A stretch of 64,000 bases of DNA from Petrotoga mexicana DSM 14811 (GCF_002895565.1 NZ_AZRN01000012.1:62001-126000); one strand, 5' to 3'. Positions 8,989-18,115 are shown, numbered from the stretch's first letter. Translations and numbers: made by a program. The notes: generated by a model not told the origin, from the sequence alone.

Positions 8989-11250
8989 TTAAAATGTTTG
9001 ACCGAAACCAAACCAAACCTTTCCGTTTAAAGCCTCATCCCATCCATATCCAAAGCCTATTTGTCCCAATAAAGGAACTGTGAACCTTAATCCACCACCA
9101 AAGGACAGGATGCTATCATCAAAAAGCTTACTAACATCATCTTGAGCGCTACCGTAATCAAAATAGGCAATGAGATCCAATGGAACTTGACTTGTGGCAA
9201 GCTCGTAAGCCAACTCGGTGTTGAATAAAAGTAAATTTTCTCCTTCCTGTGCGTAAAAATCAGAAGTCCTTACAGAATACATTCCTCCAACATTGAATTG
9301 ATAATTAAGGTTAGAATCGCTGTTGGAATTATATACGGTACCTAATTTTAGCCTACTTCCCAGTGTGAATTTATAAAAACTGTAAAATAGTTTACCTTCA
9401 GTGGTGGCACCGATATAGTAATTATCGGTATTACTTGTTTCAACCCCTCCTATACCATTGATTTGGAAATATTGACCATTATGTGGCCTATAAGGGCTGT
9501 CTAAGCTGTTGTATAAATATCCGGCTGATCCAGAAAGTACATTAAGATTACTTTCATCCACTAATTTGTAGTTATTGTAGGTAAAAGAACTTGTTATATA
9601 AGAAAAGTCTTGTATACTGTATCTTGGAGCAACAGATAACGACAGATAGTTAGTTGCATATCCACCGATGTTTGAATAATACTCTCCATCTTCACTTACC
9701 GTATAATGTATGCCAGCACCTAAATTAAGGTTACTACCAGCCAACTTAATAACATCGTAATCGAATCCGACAGAATAGTAATTTCTCATAGGATTTAAAG
9801 CTGAGTTAAGAGAGAATGTTTGTCCGTATCCAAAAGGATTTAAAAATTGAACCTCAAGCTCCCCTGTAAAACCTTGATACCATTCTTGGTCTTCTGGTAA
9901 GGTCCAGGTGACACCTCCCATTAATTTTCCAAGTTTTCCACTTTCTATAGGGGTTATCTTAAAACCTATTACATCTTCCGCTTGCTGTATGGGCTGTATT
10001 TTAATGTCTTTAAAAAATCCTGTTCCCATGAAGGATGTGTACGTGTCTTGTAATTTTTGCTGGTTAAAAACTTCGCCTGGTTTTATCTTCACTAGAGATT
10101 CAACTATGTATGGTTTAGTTTTAGCGGTCGCTTCCTGAGTTATTTCAACGTCTCCAACCTTTGGTTCCGTTATTTCGAATATTAATTCATTATCTTGGTA
10201 TTTAGGGGTAATTAATGTGTAAATGTATCCGTTGTCGTAATAAACCTTTTGAAGATTGTCGTAAGCGTATAGAAGGTCTAAATTACTCACAGGGTTTCCT
10301 AACGGAACGAACTCATTCACAACCTCATTCAATCTAAATTCTTCTAAACTTTCGTTTCCAATAAAAGATATTTTGTTTATTATTACTGGATCTTCAGGGA
10401 CAATTTTTCTTAAATTGCCTTCTAAAACAAGTAATAATTCTCCACCTTCGTTTTCTTCTATTTCGGTTACTTCAAAACGTAAATTCGTGTCAGCAGAAAA
10501 AAACGGTATTTGATTTAACGAGTTCAATATATTTTGAACCTTTTGAAAACTTGGATAGGTTTCTTTGGCGTTGGGCCTAAATAAGAAGAATTTGCTATTC
10601 CAATCTTTTCTAAAATCAAAACCGATTCTTTCCTTTATGTCTTCTTTATCCAGTTGAGATAATTCTCCCCTTAATTCTAAATCCCAAAGAGAATACTCTT
10701 TAACTATGAAAACCAATGTGTCTGATGAATATTCTTTATTGTTTATCTCCGTTGCTTCTAAGGTGATTTCATCTCCTGTCATTTTTAGATTGGAGTATAT
10801 ATCAACGAATTGGTAACCGTTTTTTATGTACAAATCTTGAATGTTTTTCATGGAGGTTTGAAAATCATTTAGATTCAATGGGATATTGGTGTTTATACTG
10901 ATCGAAGAACGAATATTTTCTTTGTTTATCAATTCATCACCTAAGATCTCAACTTCATAATTTGTTACGATGGGATTGGGCTTAAATATGAGTTCTAGAT
11001 TCCCATTTTCGTCCAAATTGTAAGAAACAGAGGTAAAATAACCTGACTTTAGTATTTCTTGTATAGCCAATCTAATGTCTATATCCCCCACATAGGTGCC
11101 TTCTTGTATACCATAATTTGTTAGTACCCTTTCAACATCCGTTGCTGCATAAGATATGTCAACGTTGTAAGAAATGTCGTTTAAAAGGGTTATCGAAAAT
11201 GCGAATCCTGCGATGAAAAAGATAGCAAATAGTAGAAAATGTTTTTTCAT
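8989..11250 (-). CDS. bamA: Outer membrane protein assembly factor, BamA/Omp85 family
   Basis: 753 residues from ATG 11250, behind AGGAGG; an earlier in-frame start at 11289 would read through the ribosome-binding site. A signal peptide (MKKHFLLFAIFFIAGFAFS) is followed by about four POTRA-like repeats (for example INKISFIGNESLEEFRLNEV and TKPYIVESLVKIKPGEVF). A C-terminal beta-barrel of ~320 residues has alternating aromatic strands and ends in phenylalanine (FGFGQTF), as in outer membrane proteins. Its role is insertion of beta-barrels into the outer sheath (toga). It follows thyX after a GC-rich repeat. The family is certain; strict BamA versus another Omp85 member is likely. Confidence 0.9.
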   Translation of the reverse strand: MKKHFLLFAIFFIAGFAFSITLLNDISYNVDISYAATDVERVLTNYGIQEGTYVGDIDIRLAIQEILKSGYFTSVSYNLDENGNLELIFKPNPIVTNYEVEILGDELINKENIRSSISINTNIPLNLNDFQTSMKNIQDLYIKNGYQFVDIYSNLKMTGDEITLEATEINNKEYSSDTLVFIVKEYSLWDLELRGELSQLDKEDIKERIGFDFRKDWNSKFFLFRPNAKETYPSFQKVQNILNSLNQIPFFSADTNLRFEVTEIEENEGGELLLVLEGNLRKIVPEDPVIINKISFIGNESLEEFRLNEVVNEFVPLGNPVSNLDLLYAYDNLQKVYYDNGYIYTLITPKYQDNELIFEITEPKVGDVEITQEATAKTKPYIVESLVKIKPGEVFNQQKLQDTYTSFMGTGFFKDIKIQPIQQAEDVIGFKITPIESGKLGKLMGGVTWTLPEDQEWYQGFTGELEVQFLNPFGYGQTFSLNSALNPMRNYYSVGFDYDVIKLAGSNLNLGAGIHYTVSEDGEYYSNIGGYATNYLSLSVAPRYSIQDFSYITSSFTYNNYKLVDESNLNVLSGSAGYLYNSLDSPYRPHNGQYFQINGIGGVETSNTDNYYIGATTEGKLFYSFYKFTLGSRLKLGTVYNSNSDSNLNYQFNVGGMYSVRTSDFYAQEGENLLLFNTELAYELATSQVPLDLIAYFDYGSAQDDVSKLFDDSILSFGGGLRFTVPLLGQIGFGYGWDEALNGKVWFGFGQTF

Positions 11251-11281
11251 ATTAAAACCTCCTAATTTTTTGTAGTTTGAT

Positions 11282-11436
11282 AGCGCCATTGAACGTTAAG
11301 GGGGTTCCCCTTAATAACCCCAAATCAAGGGCAAATTCATTTAAAAGCATTGCAAAACAAACCATTTTGCACAAAGCTGCAAAACGCTCCCCGCCTTTTT
11401 TAGAAAGGGACCTGTGGTCCCCTAGCCCACTATTGA
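11282..11436 (-). repeat. GC-rich intergenic repeat upstream of bamA
   Basis: Lies between thyX and bamA. On the minus strand it holds a GGGACC/GGTCCC hairpin, a TTTTGCA-type mini-hairpin, a GGGGAACCCCCTTAA block, and the family edge GGCGCTA about 30 nt before the bamA ribosome-binding site. The modules recur at 13351, 39872 and 42372. Confidence 0.75.
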
Positions 11437-11438
11437 AG

Positions 11439-12164
11439 CTACTTTAAAATGTCTCCTTTGTACTGATGCTTCAAATATGCTTCATAACTCCACGGACAAG
11501 TTTTTTGGAAAAATTGTGCCAAAGCCTTAGCGTACTGTTGAATTTCCCATTGTGCATGTGAAGATGCCCTTAAATCCAAGAAATGCATCAGGGCCCGAAC
11601 ATTCGTAGTTAAATAAAACTCAGTGTATTCCCCTACGGGTAGTATAATACGTGCCATTTCTCTAGCTACACCCATATTTATAAGTTTTTCGTAAGCCTCG
11701 TAACTTTTCTTGTAAACTTCTTCTATAATTTCAAGAGTCTCTTCTCTTAATTGTTCATCGGAGTATACATTACTACTCTGTTTGTCTTTTGTATCTTGTA
11801 TCCTGATATGATCCGGGATATAAAACTCGTTGACGTTTTTCGATGTGTATCTTCTACTGATTTCATTGGGAGACATTCCTATCCTATGACGAAACCATTG
11901 TCTAACAACAAAGATGGGGGCTTTTACATGAAATGTAAAAGTGATATGTTCAAATGGAGATAGATGGCCATGTTCCATCAAGTAGTTTATGAGTTTTCTG
12001 TCTTTTTCATCGGTAGATATATCTTTCCCATGCGAGACTCTCGCGGCTCTAACTGCAGATCTGTCATCTCCCATTATATCAACAAGGGTAACAAAGCCTT
12101 TATCTAGTACTTTGATAGATTCCTTATTTGTCGTGAGGCTGTCTTCTTGATTGGTCATTGTCAA
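11439..12164 (-). CDS. thyX: FAD-dependent thymidylate synthase
   Basis: Converts dUMP to dTMP with FAD, NADPH and methylenetetrahydrofolate. The flavin motif is present as [12 protein letters not shown], i.e. RHR-X8-S, one residue longer than the common X7 form. The C-terminus ([11 protein letters not shown] ... [12 protein letters not shown] ... YKGDILK) closely follows the Thermotoga-type protein. TTG 12164 is six nt after GGAGG and gives 241 residues; ATG 12158 is the alternative. The first ~15 residues ([10 protein letters not shown]) precede the usual beginning [16 protein letters not shown] and derive from a short repeat. The start lies inside the preceding TPR gene, so translation is probably coupled. 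Confidence 0.95.
   Translation of the reverse strand: MTMTNQEDSLTTNKESIKVLDKGFVTLVDIMGDDRSAVRAARVSHGKDISTDEKDRKLINYLMEHGHLSPFEHITFTFHVKAPIFVVRQWFRHRIGMSPNEISRRYTSKNVNEFYIPDHIRIQDTKDKQSSNVYSDEQLREETLEIIEEVYKKSYEAYEKLINMGVAREMARIILPVGEYTEFYLTTNVRALMHFLDLRASSHAQWEIQQYAKALAQFFQKTCPWSYEAYLKHQYKGDILK
12122..12149 (-). repeat. Coding mini-repeat copy A (thyX N-terminus)
   Basis: Plus-strand text CCTTATTTGTCGTGAGGCTG continuing TCTTCTT. Read on minus in the thyX frame it encodes EDSLTTNKE. Copies B (12174-12201) and C (15580-15605) differ at only a few positions. Confidence 0.7.
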
Positions 12165-13329
12165 TTTTTTCCTCCTTACTTGCCGTGAGGCTGTCTTCTT
12201 CACTCCCAAATCTGAATACTATATAGAATATCGCTGAAATTACTATAAATAGCGGTAACAACGTGGTCAAAAAATTTCTTGTAGTGAGTTTTCTGTCTAT
12301 AGTGTTCAAAGTTTGTTTTATTTCAGAATTATCTGGATCGTACATGAGTGCTTTGATTAAATAAATTCTTGAAATTGTCAAATTATCCGTGTTGGTTTTA
12401 TCACTCTCGTACAAAGTTGTTCCAAGTTTAGCTAAAACTTCTGCATTCTTAGGATCAAGATCAATAGCGGTTTTATAATAATTTATCTTCTGAGAGTTCG
12501 TTTCAGAAATATCACCCAAAAGCTCATAACTTTTCGAGAGTACAGTTTTTTTATTAGAATTTTGGAGAATCCAATCGAGGATTTTTCTTGATTCTAATTT
12601 TTCATTTAAGTTGTAATATGAAAGGGCTATTAAAAACATGATCCTTTCGTCTTTTTGTGAGAGATTTACATAGTTTGTTGATAGTTGTTTAACGTCTTCA
12701 AACTTACCTAATTCAAAAGCTTGAACTATCAACAATTCTTGAATTTTTCTGTTTGAAGGATAAGAAAAATAAACTTTTTCTAGATTTTTGAATATATTTT
12801 CTTTTTCTTGAAGGCTTGCCGCTTCCCACGTTAGAAGCGATTTGTAATAAACTGAAAAAGGATTCTCTCCGATTGCCTTCTCTATTATATCAATGGAACT
12901 TAAAATTTCATTAAATGTTTCCATATTTTTGGTTTTTTGCCACACTTCAAAATTAAATAAAACATTGAGGGCATTAACAATCACTGAGTCGGGATAATTA
13001 TTGGTTAATATCTCAATCCTATTGATACTTTGCTCTTCATTGCCAGGATAGTATTCGGAAAGAACATTCAGAGCAGCTGAATCATCAGGTTTTAAAGAAG
13101 AAAGTATATAAGGCCTGGTTTGATTAGCAGCCGTTTTGTATTCTTCATTACCTGTTTCATAATATTTTAAATACAAACCTAAAACGTTTAAATTCTTCTG
13201 GGAGGAAACTAATAATTGATCAGTATCAAAAGTATAAACGTAGCTATCTAAATTACCGGCATAGATATTCAAAGTTATAAAAGAAATGGAAAGAATTAGA
13301 AATGATATTTTTTTAAGAAGTCGATACAT
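12124..13329 (-). CDS. Tetratricopeptide-repeat membrane protein
   Basis: 401 residues from ATG 13329 behind AGGAG. An N-terminal signal or anchor ([21 protein letters not shown]) is followed by mostly helical TPR-like repeats. The clearest is [20 protein letters not shown], with [19 protein letters not shown] after it. A transmembrane helix ([20 protein letters not shown]) lies near residue 360, with a short charged tail. The protein is probably anchored with the repeats outside the cytoplasm, as a scaffold. The tail contains the repeat-encoded [10 protein letters not shown] and overlaps the thyX start by ~40 nt. No specific function can be assigned. Confidence 0.8.
   Translation of the reverse strand: MYRLLKKISFLILSISFITLNIYAGNLDSYVYTFDTDQLLVSSQKNLNVLGLYLKYYETGNEEYKTAANQTRPYILSSLKPDDSAALNVLSEYYPGNEEQSINRIEILTNNYPDSVIVNALNVLFNFEVWQKTKNMETFNEILSSIDIIEKAIGENPFSVYYKSLLTWEAASLQEKENIFKNLEKVYFSYPSNRKIQELLIVQAFELGKFEDVKQLSTNYVNLSQKDERIMFLIALSYYNLNEKLESRKILDWILQNSNKKTVLSKSYELLGDISETNSQKINYYKTAIDLDPKNAEVLAKLGTTLYESDKTNTDNLTISRIYLIKALMYDPDNSEIKQTLNTIDRKLTTRNFLTTLLPLFIVISAIFYIVFRFGSEEDSLTASKEEKIDNDQSRRQPHDK
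12174..12201 (-). repeat. Coding mini-repeat copy B (TPR protein C-terminus)
   Basis: Plus-strand text CCTTACTTGCCGTGAGGCTG continuing TCTTCTT, nearly identical to copy A 52 nt away. In the TPR gene's frame it encodes [10 protein letters not shown]. Its minus-strand AAGTAAGGAGG also supplies the thyX ribosome-binding site. Confidence 0.7.
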
Positions 13330-13350
13330 GTGTCAATTCTCCTAATTATT

Positions 13351-13590
13351 TTTTAGCGCCATACGTTAAGGGGTAAACCCCTTAAAAACCCCAAATCAAG
13401 GTAAAAATCAAAGTCTTTTGCATAGATCTGCGGAAAACATCATTTGCTACGCAAATGAGAATTAGGATGTTACTTCTAAAGCATTATGAAAAAGCTTTTT
13501 GCATAAAGCTGCAAAAAAACATTGTTTGCACACTGCGGCAAACTTAATAAATCTTTTTGCACAAAACGGCAAAAGGGCTTCGCCCTGTAG
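13351..13590 (-). repeat. Composite GC-rich repeat with tandem TTTTGCA hairpins
   Basis: Fills the gap between the fapA-like gene and the TPR gene. It has the family edge (GGCGCTA on minus) about 13 nt before the TPR ribosome-binding site and a TTAAGGGGT/ACCCCTTAA hairpin. At ~13416-13580 there are about four degenerate units of the type TTTTTGCATAAAGCTGCAAAAA, each able to form a small stem. It ends with GGGCTTCGCCCT, a module also seen at 42455 and 54967. Confidence 0.75.
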
Positions 13591-13599
13591 TTTTGTTTG

Positions 13600-14988
13600 T
13601 TATCTAGAAACATTTGTTTCCGCTTGATAACCGTGTGGAACTATCTCATCATCTTCCAATTTAAACACTACCTTAGTGATTGGCTTTGTGGGCATAAATT
13701 TTTTCTTATGAATTATTATTTCAGTTCCTGGATATGCCATTTTTTTTGCGATAATAAAGGCAGATTCTTTAGAAGATTGAATTTTATATTTTATCGTTTC
13801 CAGCTTTTCTTTATCAGCTTTTATCTCAGATAAGAGCATTTTATAAGTATTAAAACATTTCTTGTAGTATTCTAACCTTTCTTCGTTTATCTTACCTTTA
13901 TCTTTTAGGAGTTGGATCCCTTTGATTATCGAATTAAGTTTTCTAAGATTCTCCATATCGAGGGTAATTTTTTGTTCTAATTTATTTAACTCTTCATTTA
14001 GGTCAGGTAAAACTCCCACTTCACAGATGGTTTTGACACCCATTTCACTCCCCAATATTTCCGCTTCTATAAGATTGGTGGCTAAGATATACCCACCTGA
14101 AATCTTTCCAGTCCCACCTTCAACAATGACATGTTTTCCTGCTTTGATGTTAGAATTGACAATGGCTGTTTTAACTATTACATCTTCTTCCGCTTCAATA
14201 TTGGCGTTTTCGATGTAATTGCACCTCAAGATTTTAACCTTTATCGAACTTTTTCCGGCACCTTTTATTCCGAATATTTTGGCTTCCCCTTCACAAAATA
14301 CCGTAGCAGATTCAACTACACCTTTGATCTCTAAATAAGAAGTAGCCTCAACATGAAAACCTGATTTAACATCCCCATTAATGATTAACTTTCCTGGAAA
14401 GCGAACATTACCGGTAGAGTAGTCTATATTCCCATCTATTTTGTGCTCGTCTGAAACATCTAAACTTATCTCACTATTTGACGTTTCTTTACTGATGAAC
14501 TTCCCATCTATCTTTGAAATTATTTTATTGTTGTTTACTACAATATTGTTGCCTAAATTTAGTTTTAACTCTTTTCCCTGAATGCCTTCAATTTTTTCTC
14601 CACGTACGCTTCTTCCAGGTTCACCTTTAGTTGGAGGAATTATCTCTGCTAATATGTCTCCTCTTTTTACGATTATCAGTTGGCTACTTTCTTTTAAGTC
14701 AACGTAGCTATTTTCAGTGATGTTAAGCTTTTCTTCAATATTCTTCTGAAAGATTAACTGTGCGTCCTTTCCAACCTTGGGAGGTATTCCATATGCAATA
14801 ACGTATTCCTTATCAAATTGGGGTTCAGAGACGATTTCTTCAATAACTTCTGATTTTATCCCCACTACTACACCTTTTTCCTTTAGAAAAGCCTTTATTC
14901 CGCCAATAGTAGGTGGTCGCCCATCATCTATTAATTTTAAAGATGCCACCATTCCATCTTCAGAGATTCGCAGATCGTACTTAGCCAT
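13600..14988 (-). CDS. FapA (DUF342) family beta-helix protein
   Basis: 462 residues, ATG behind GAGGGG. The central ~150 residues have the repetitive hydrophobic/glycine pattern of the FapA right-handed beta-helix (VRFPGKLIINGDVKSGFHVE, EGEAKIFGIKGAGKSSIKVK, AGKHVIVEGGTGKISGGYIL). An N-terminal FapA domain precedes it, and a charged coiled coil lies at ~335-405. Relatives are polymer-forming or flagellar-assembly-associated cytoplasmic proteins of poorly known function. It sits 16 nt downstream of queH in the same operon. Family is confident, role is not. Confidence 0.85.
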   Translation of the reverse strand: MAKYDLRISEDGMVASLKLIDDGRPPTIGGIKAFLKEKGVVVGIKSEVIEEIVSEPQFDKEYVIAYGIPPKVGKDAQLIFQKNIEEKLNITENSYVDLKESSQLIIVKRGDILAEIIPPTKGEPGRSVRGEKIEGIQGKELKLNLGNNIVVNNNKIISKIDGKFISKETSNSEISLDVSDEHKIDGNIDYSTGNVRFPGKLIINGDVKSGFHVEATSYLEIKGVVESATVFCEGEAKIFGIKGAGKSSIKVKILRCNYIENANIEAEEDVIVKTAIVNSNIKAGKHVIVEGGTGKISGGYILATNLIEAEILGSEMGVKTICEVGVLPDLNEELNKLEQKITLDMENLRKLNSIIKGIQLLKDKGKINEERLEYYKKCFNTYKMLLSEIKADKEKLETIKYKIQSSKESAFIIAKKMAYPGTEIIIHKKKFMPTKPITKVVFKLEDDEIVPHGYQAETNVSR

Positions 14989-15004
14989 CTAGACTACCCC
15001 TCTT

Positions 15005-15835
15005 TCACCATAATATCACTTTTCCCTTCCAGTTATCGATCTTGTATCTGGAACTTGTAAGGATGTTAAAATCTTGGGCTATTTCCTTTTTTATTAGGAT
15101 GATCTGAGGTTTCAAATATTTCAAAATTTTCAATCCGACTTTTTCTAGAAGTTTTGCTGGAATATCTTGTGGGATTCTAAGCAAGTCTTTTTTGTAATAT
15201 TTAAAGTATTTTTGGGTTAATTCTTCTCCAAGTATCTCAACTAAACTTTTGTAATTTTTCTGTTTAGACTGCTCTTCGTATCTTTTTGATTCATCCAAAG
15301 AAAAAGAACAACCACAGTAGTTCTGGCGATAAATATTGTAAGTTTTACATATTTGTGCAGCCATATGAACACCGTTATTGGATCTGAAGTTTATATACTT
15401 AAAAGTCGAGCTTTCTTCTTTATCTAAATTGTCTGTTATTTCTAAAATATCGCTGTGAGACTTTCTAGGAGAAGCAAGAAGAGTTGTTGAATAGATAGAA
15501 AAATTCAATCTTTTAGCTTCGGTTTTCGTCTTTTCAAGCCTCAACTTCATACATTCATAACATCTTTCGGGACTTTCTTCCTTATTTGCCGTGAGGCTGT
15601 TTTTTCCCCCTTTTATCCTTTCTAAAAACTTATCAGGTTCATAATCTCCTTCGTAGAGTTGGAAACCCCAAATATTGCTTAATTTCTTAACTTCATTCAA
15701 TCTTTTGGAATATTCTTGAAGGGGATAAATATTAGGGTTGTAAAAAAACACAATAGGTTCGTATCCTTGTTCTACTAGTTTCTTATAAGAAACCGTTAGA
15801 TCAGGCGCACAACAAACGTGTAAGAAAATCTTCAA
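15005..15835 (-). CDS. queH: Epoxyqueuosine reductase QueH
   Basis: 276 residues. It carries the QueH/DUF208 signature HVCCAPD at the N-terminus, CYECMKLRLEKT in the middle and NYCGCSFSLDESKR further on. These cysteines bind a [4Fe-4S] cluster and a second metal. QueH reduces epoxyqueuosine to queuosine at the wobble base of GUN tRNAs, replacing the unrelated cobalamin enzyme QueG. The start overlaps the comEA-like stop by four nt. An 11-residue insert KNSLTANKEES before PERCYEC is encoded by the mini-repeat found in thyX. A queT-type transporter gene lies 10 kb away. Confidence 0.93.
   Translation of the reverse strand: MKIFLHVCCAPDLTVSYKKLVEQGYEPIVFFYNPNIYPLQEYSKRLNEVKKLSNIWGFQLYEGDYEPDKFLERIKGGKNSLTANKEESPERCYECMKLRLEKTKTEAKRLNFSIYSTTLLASPRKSHSDILEITDNLDKEESSTFKYINFRSNNGVHMAAQICKTYNIYRQNYCGCSFSLDESKRYEEQSKQKNYKSLVEILGEELTQKYFKYYKKDLLRIPQDIPAKLLEKVGLKILKYLKPQIILIKKEIAQDFNILTSSRYKIDNWKGKVILW
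15580..15605 (-). repeat. Coding mini-repeat copy C (inside queH)
   Basis: Plus-strand text CCTTATTTGCCGTGAGGCTG continuing TTTTTT. Read on minus in the queH frame it encodes NSLTANKEE, in the loop just before the CYEC metal-binding motif. Confidence 0.7.
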
Positions 15836-16347
15836 AATACTATCTTCCCTTCCATTTTTTCTATCGTAGAATATGGAATACCTATTTTCTTTAAATCATC
15901 TAAAGAGTTTATACGTTTAATAGCCCTATATTCGATGATTTTCTGTGCAGAAACTTTTCCTATTCCAGGCAAACTTTCCAATTCTTCACTGGATGCTTCA
16001 TTTATATTTATTTTATTATCTACTATTTCGTAAATAACTTCTGAAAGATAAATATAGTCTTTAATATTTGAAAATGTTTTTTCCCCTATACCAGAAACGT
16101 TCATAATGTCTTCTATTTCTCTGAAACCTTTCTCTTGCCTATAATTTATGATCGCTTGTGCCTTGGCGGGTCCGATTCCAGGTAATCCGATCAACTCTTC
16201 AACTGACACCGTTAAAAGGTCTATTTTATTTTCCTGATAAGAGTTAGAGGTAACCTCTTCTCCAACTTGATGTCGATCCAGCGTTAAAAACCCGAGCAAA
16301 ATGATTACAATTATACTTAATACCGGGAAAAGAAGCTTTTTTCTCAC
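15832..16347 (-). CDS. ComEA-like helix-hairpin-helix protein, membrane anchored
   Basis: 171 residues. A hydrophobic N-terminal anchor (LLFPVLSIIVIILLGFLTL) is followed by two ComEA-type double HhH units: GLPGIGPAKAQAIINYRQEK (~52-75) and SLPGIGKVSAQKIIEYRAIK (~123-145). ComEA proteins bind double-stranded DNA outside the membrane during natural transformation. Two repeats in one protein is an unusual but known arrangement. No comEC is visible here. The gene overlaps its neighbours on both sides by four nt, showing tight coupling in the operon. Confidence 0.85.
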   Translation of the reverse strand: MRKKLLFPVLSIIVIILLGFLTLDRHQVGEEVTSNSYQENKIDLLTVSVEELIGLPGIGPAKAQAIINYRQEKGFREIEDIMNVSGIGEKTFSNIKDYIYLSEVIYEIVDNKININEASSEELESLPGIGKVSAQKIIEYRAIKRINSLDDLKKIGIPYSTIEKMEGKIVF

Positions 16348-17108
16348 TGGGTTTCTACTCCACTAAAGTAGATACCTTTAGTGAATCTGTCAGCTATACT
16401 GAGCCCAGTTAACTCAAAAACAAGATCTTCATCCATATTTTTCAGGTATGTTTGTGCCTCGTTATAATCGTCAAACAGACCCACGAGTATGGCCCAATAA
16501 TCTTCGTTACTCTGTTGAAACTTACCGTTGAAAACAAAAGCGGGGATACCCCCTTGTCTTAACGCCATTGTTGGGAACATAGCTGGTGCTGGAGTAGTAT
16601 ATAAATAGATTTGAATAGAAAATAGGTACTGCTCTTTGTCTTCCCCTTCTAAAGAATAATCCGAGCGATACAAGTAATACTTATCCTCGTTTTGAAAAAT
16701 GAAGTAAGGTATATCATTGTTTAAAGCGTACAACGCCTCTTCAAAAACCTCACGCTGATCGTAAAAAACTTTTACGGCACCTTTATTATATGGTTTTAAC
16801 ATGGTCACCGAGTTGTTCAACAACACTTGGTAATCGAGTTCTTGGATATTGTAATTTGCCTTGGCCATTATGTTGCCAATCTCAATCTGTGGTAGTACTA
16901 AATCTTCTAAGACAGCAGATTGGGAAGCTGATTCAACTTCATTTGATGCAAGAGTTTCACTAGTATCTAACTCTTCAATTTTAAGCTTAAGATTGTTCAT
17001 CTGACTTTTTAAATATATGGTATACGTTGTCAGTGCGAAGGTTATCAAAGGTAAAATAAAAACAAGAATTAAAATAACTCTGAACCAACGCGGATTATTC
17101 TTTTTCAT
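16344..17108 (-). CDS. Membrane-anchored protein with a SPOR-like C-terminal domain
   Basis: 254 residues. One transmembrane helix near the N-terminus (VILILVFILPLITFALTTYT) is followed by a short coiled coil. A C-terminal ~75 residues resemble a SPOR fold (YWAILVGLFDDYNEAQTYLK), a domain that binds denuded glycan strands at division sites. The match is by pattern only, since SPOR domains have little sequence identity. Stop and start overlap comEA by four nt, and the upstream gene ends three nt before. Function is otherwise unknown. Confidence 0.6.
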   Translation of the reverse strand: MKKNNPRWFRVILILVFILPLITFALTTYTIYLKSQMNNLKLKIEELDTSETLASNEVESASQSAVLEDLVLPQIEIGNIMAKANYNIQELDYQVLLNNSVTMLKPYNKGAVKVFYDQREVFEEALYALNNDIPYFIFQNEDKYYLYRSDYSLEGEDKEQYLFSIQIYLYTTPAPAMFPTMALRQGGIPAFVFNGKFQQSNEDYWAILVGLFDDYNEAQTYLKNMDEDLVFELTGLSIADRFTKGIYFSGVETQ

Positions 17109-17111
17109 GAT

Positions 17112-18101
17112 TCATACACCTCTCAACAGAGACTTAAACTCTAAAAGGAGATCTTTTAGCTCTCCAAAATTCAAAAGCAAATCCACAAAGCCGTCCTCTT
17201 TGAGTAATATTTCTTTTAGAGGTACGTTGTTCACTTTAGCCTTAATATTTTGGATTTTTGATGATTTCAAATCTACGAAACTTCTTATGTTTTGAAAAAT
17301 ATTTTGAAATCTTTTCTCATGTATATAACCAAATTTAAAACTCAAATATACAAGAAACGCAAAAGACAAACTCTCGTTTTGAACGAAATCAGACTTTACC
17401 GAGGTGTCTGCTATGTATTTCATCAATTTAGTTCCAGGAAAAGGTAAATCGTTAGAGTAAAGGGACAAAACAAATTTAACTGCAGAATAAAGATAATCCT
17501 CTAAATCTAAACGGATGAAATTTTTAGAATACTTTAAAGATAAGCTGGCAAAGTTATTGTCAAACAAAAGTCCTAAAATATATCCCAAGAAAAACTGGTT
17601 TTTCATATCTTTTTTATCTAAAAATTTGCAAAAATACGGATCTATATAAACTAGATCGGGATAACCACTCACCTTCAAAAAATTCTTAGTGTAATTCATA
17701 TCTAAATAGAATTCTCCCGAAACGGGTAAATATATCATAGAAGACAGTGTTGTTGGCATAACTGTGAAGGTCCCTTTTGGAAAATCCAAAGTATGAAAAA
17801 CGTAGCCAGCCATATCTATCAAGGAACCTCCACCTATCACCACTAAATTGCTGTAACTACCTTCTACCATGACCTTACACAGTTCTAAATATTTATCGAA
17901 ATACTTGGTTTCATTGCCGCCTTTTACGTAAAAGATATTGTTACCGGATCCTGTATTTAAATGATTTTTCAAATTGGAATCAATTACCATCAACGTTCCG
18001 TATTTAGATGCGTATCTTTTAGAAAATTCTTTGTAATATCCATGGCTTATATTAATATTAATGTCTTTTTCAATACCCTTTGAGAAACTGATACTTTTCA
18101 T
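17112..18101 (-). CDS. Divergent 3-dehydroquinate-synthase-like protein
   Basis: 329 residues. Residues ~88-125 carry the NAD-binding and active-site region of the AroB/iron-dependent dehydrogenase superfamily: VVIGGGSLIDMAGYVFHTLD, then VMPTTLSSMIYLPVSGEFYL. In genuine AroB the C-terminal half has a GHTxGHAxE-type metal-binding motif; I see no equivalent here. The protein is shorter than most AroB and has no shikimate genes nearby. It is probably a paralogue with another or lost activity. It lies between rpiB and the SPOR-like gene in the gyrA-lexA operon. Confidence 0.65.
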   Translation of the reverse strand: MKSISFSKGIEKDININISHGYYKEFSKRYASKYGTLMVIDSNLKNHLNTGSGNNIFYVKGGNETKYFDKYLELCKVMVEGSYSNLVVIGGGSLIDMAGYVFHTLDFPKGTFTVMPTTLSSMIYLPVSGEFYLDMNYTKNFLKVSGYPDLVYIDPYFCKFLDKKDMKNQFFLGYILGLLFDNNFASLSLKYSKNFIRLDLEDYLYSAVKFVLSLYSNDLPFPGTKLMKYIADTSVKSDFVQNESLSFAFLVYLSFKFGYIHEKRFQNIFQNIRSFVDLKSSKIQNIKAKVNNVPLKEILLKEDGFVDLLLNFGELKDLLLEFKSLLRGV

Positions 18102-18115
18102 TTTTTTCGTCCTTT

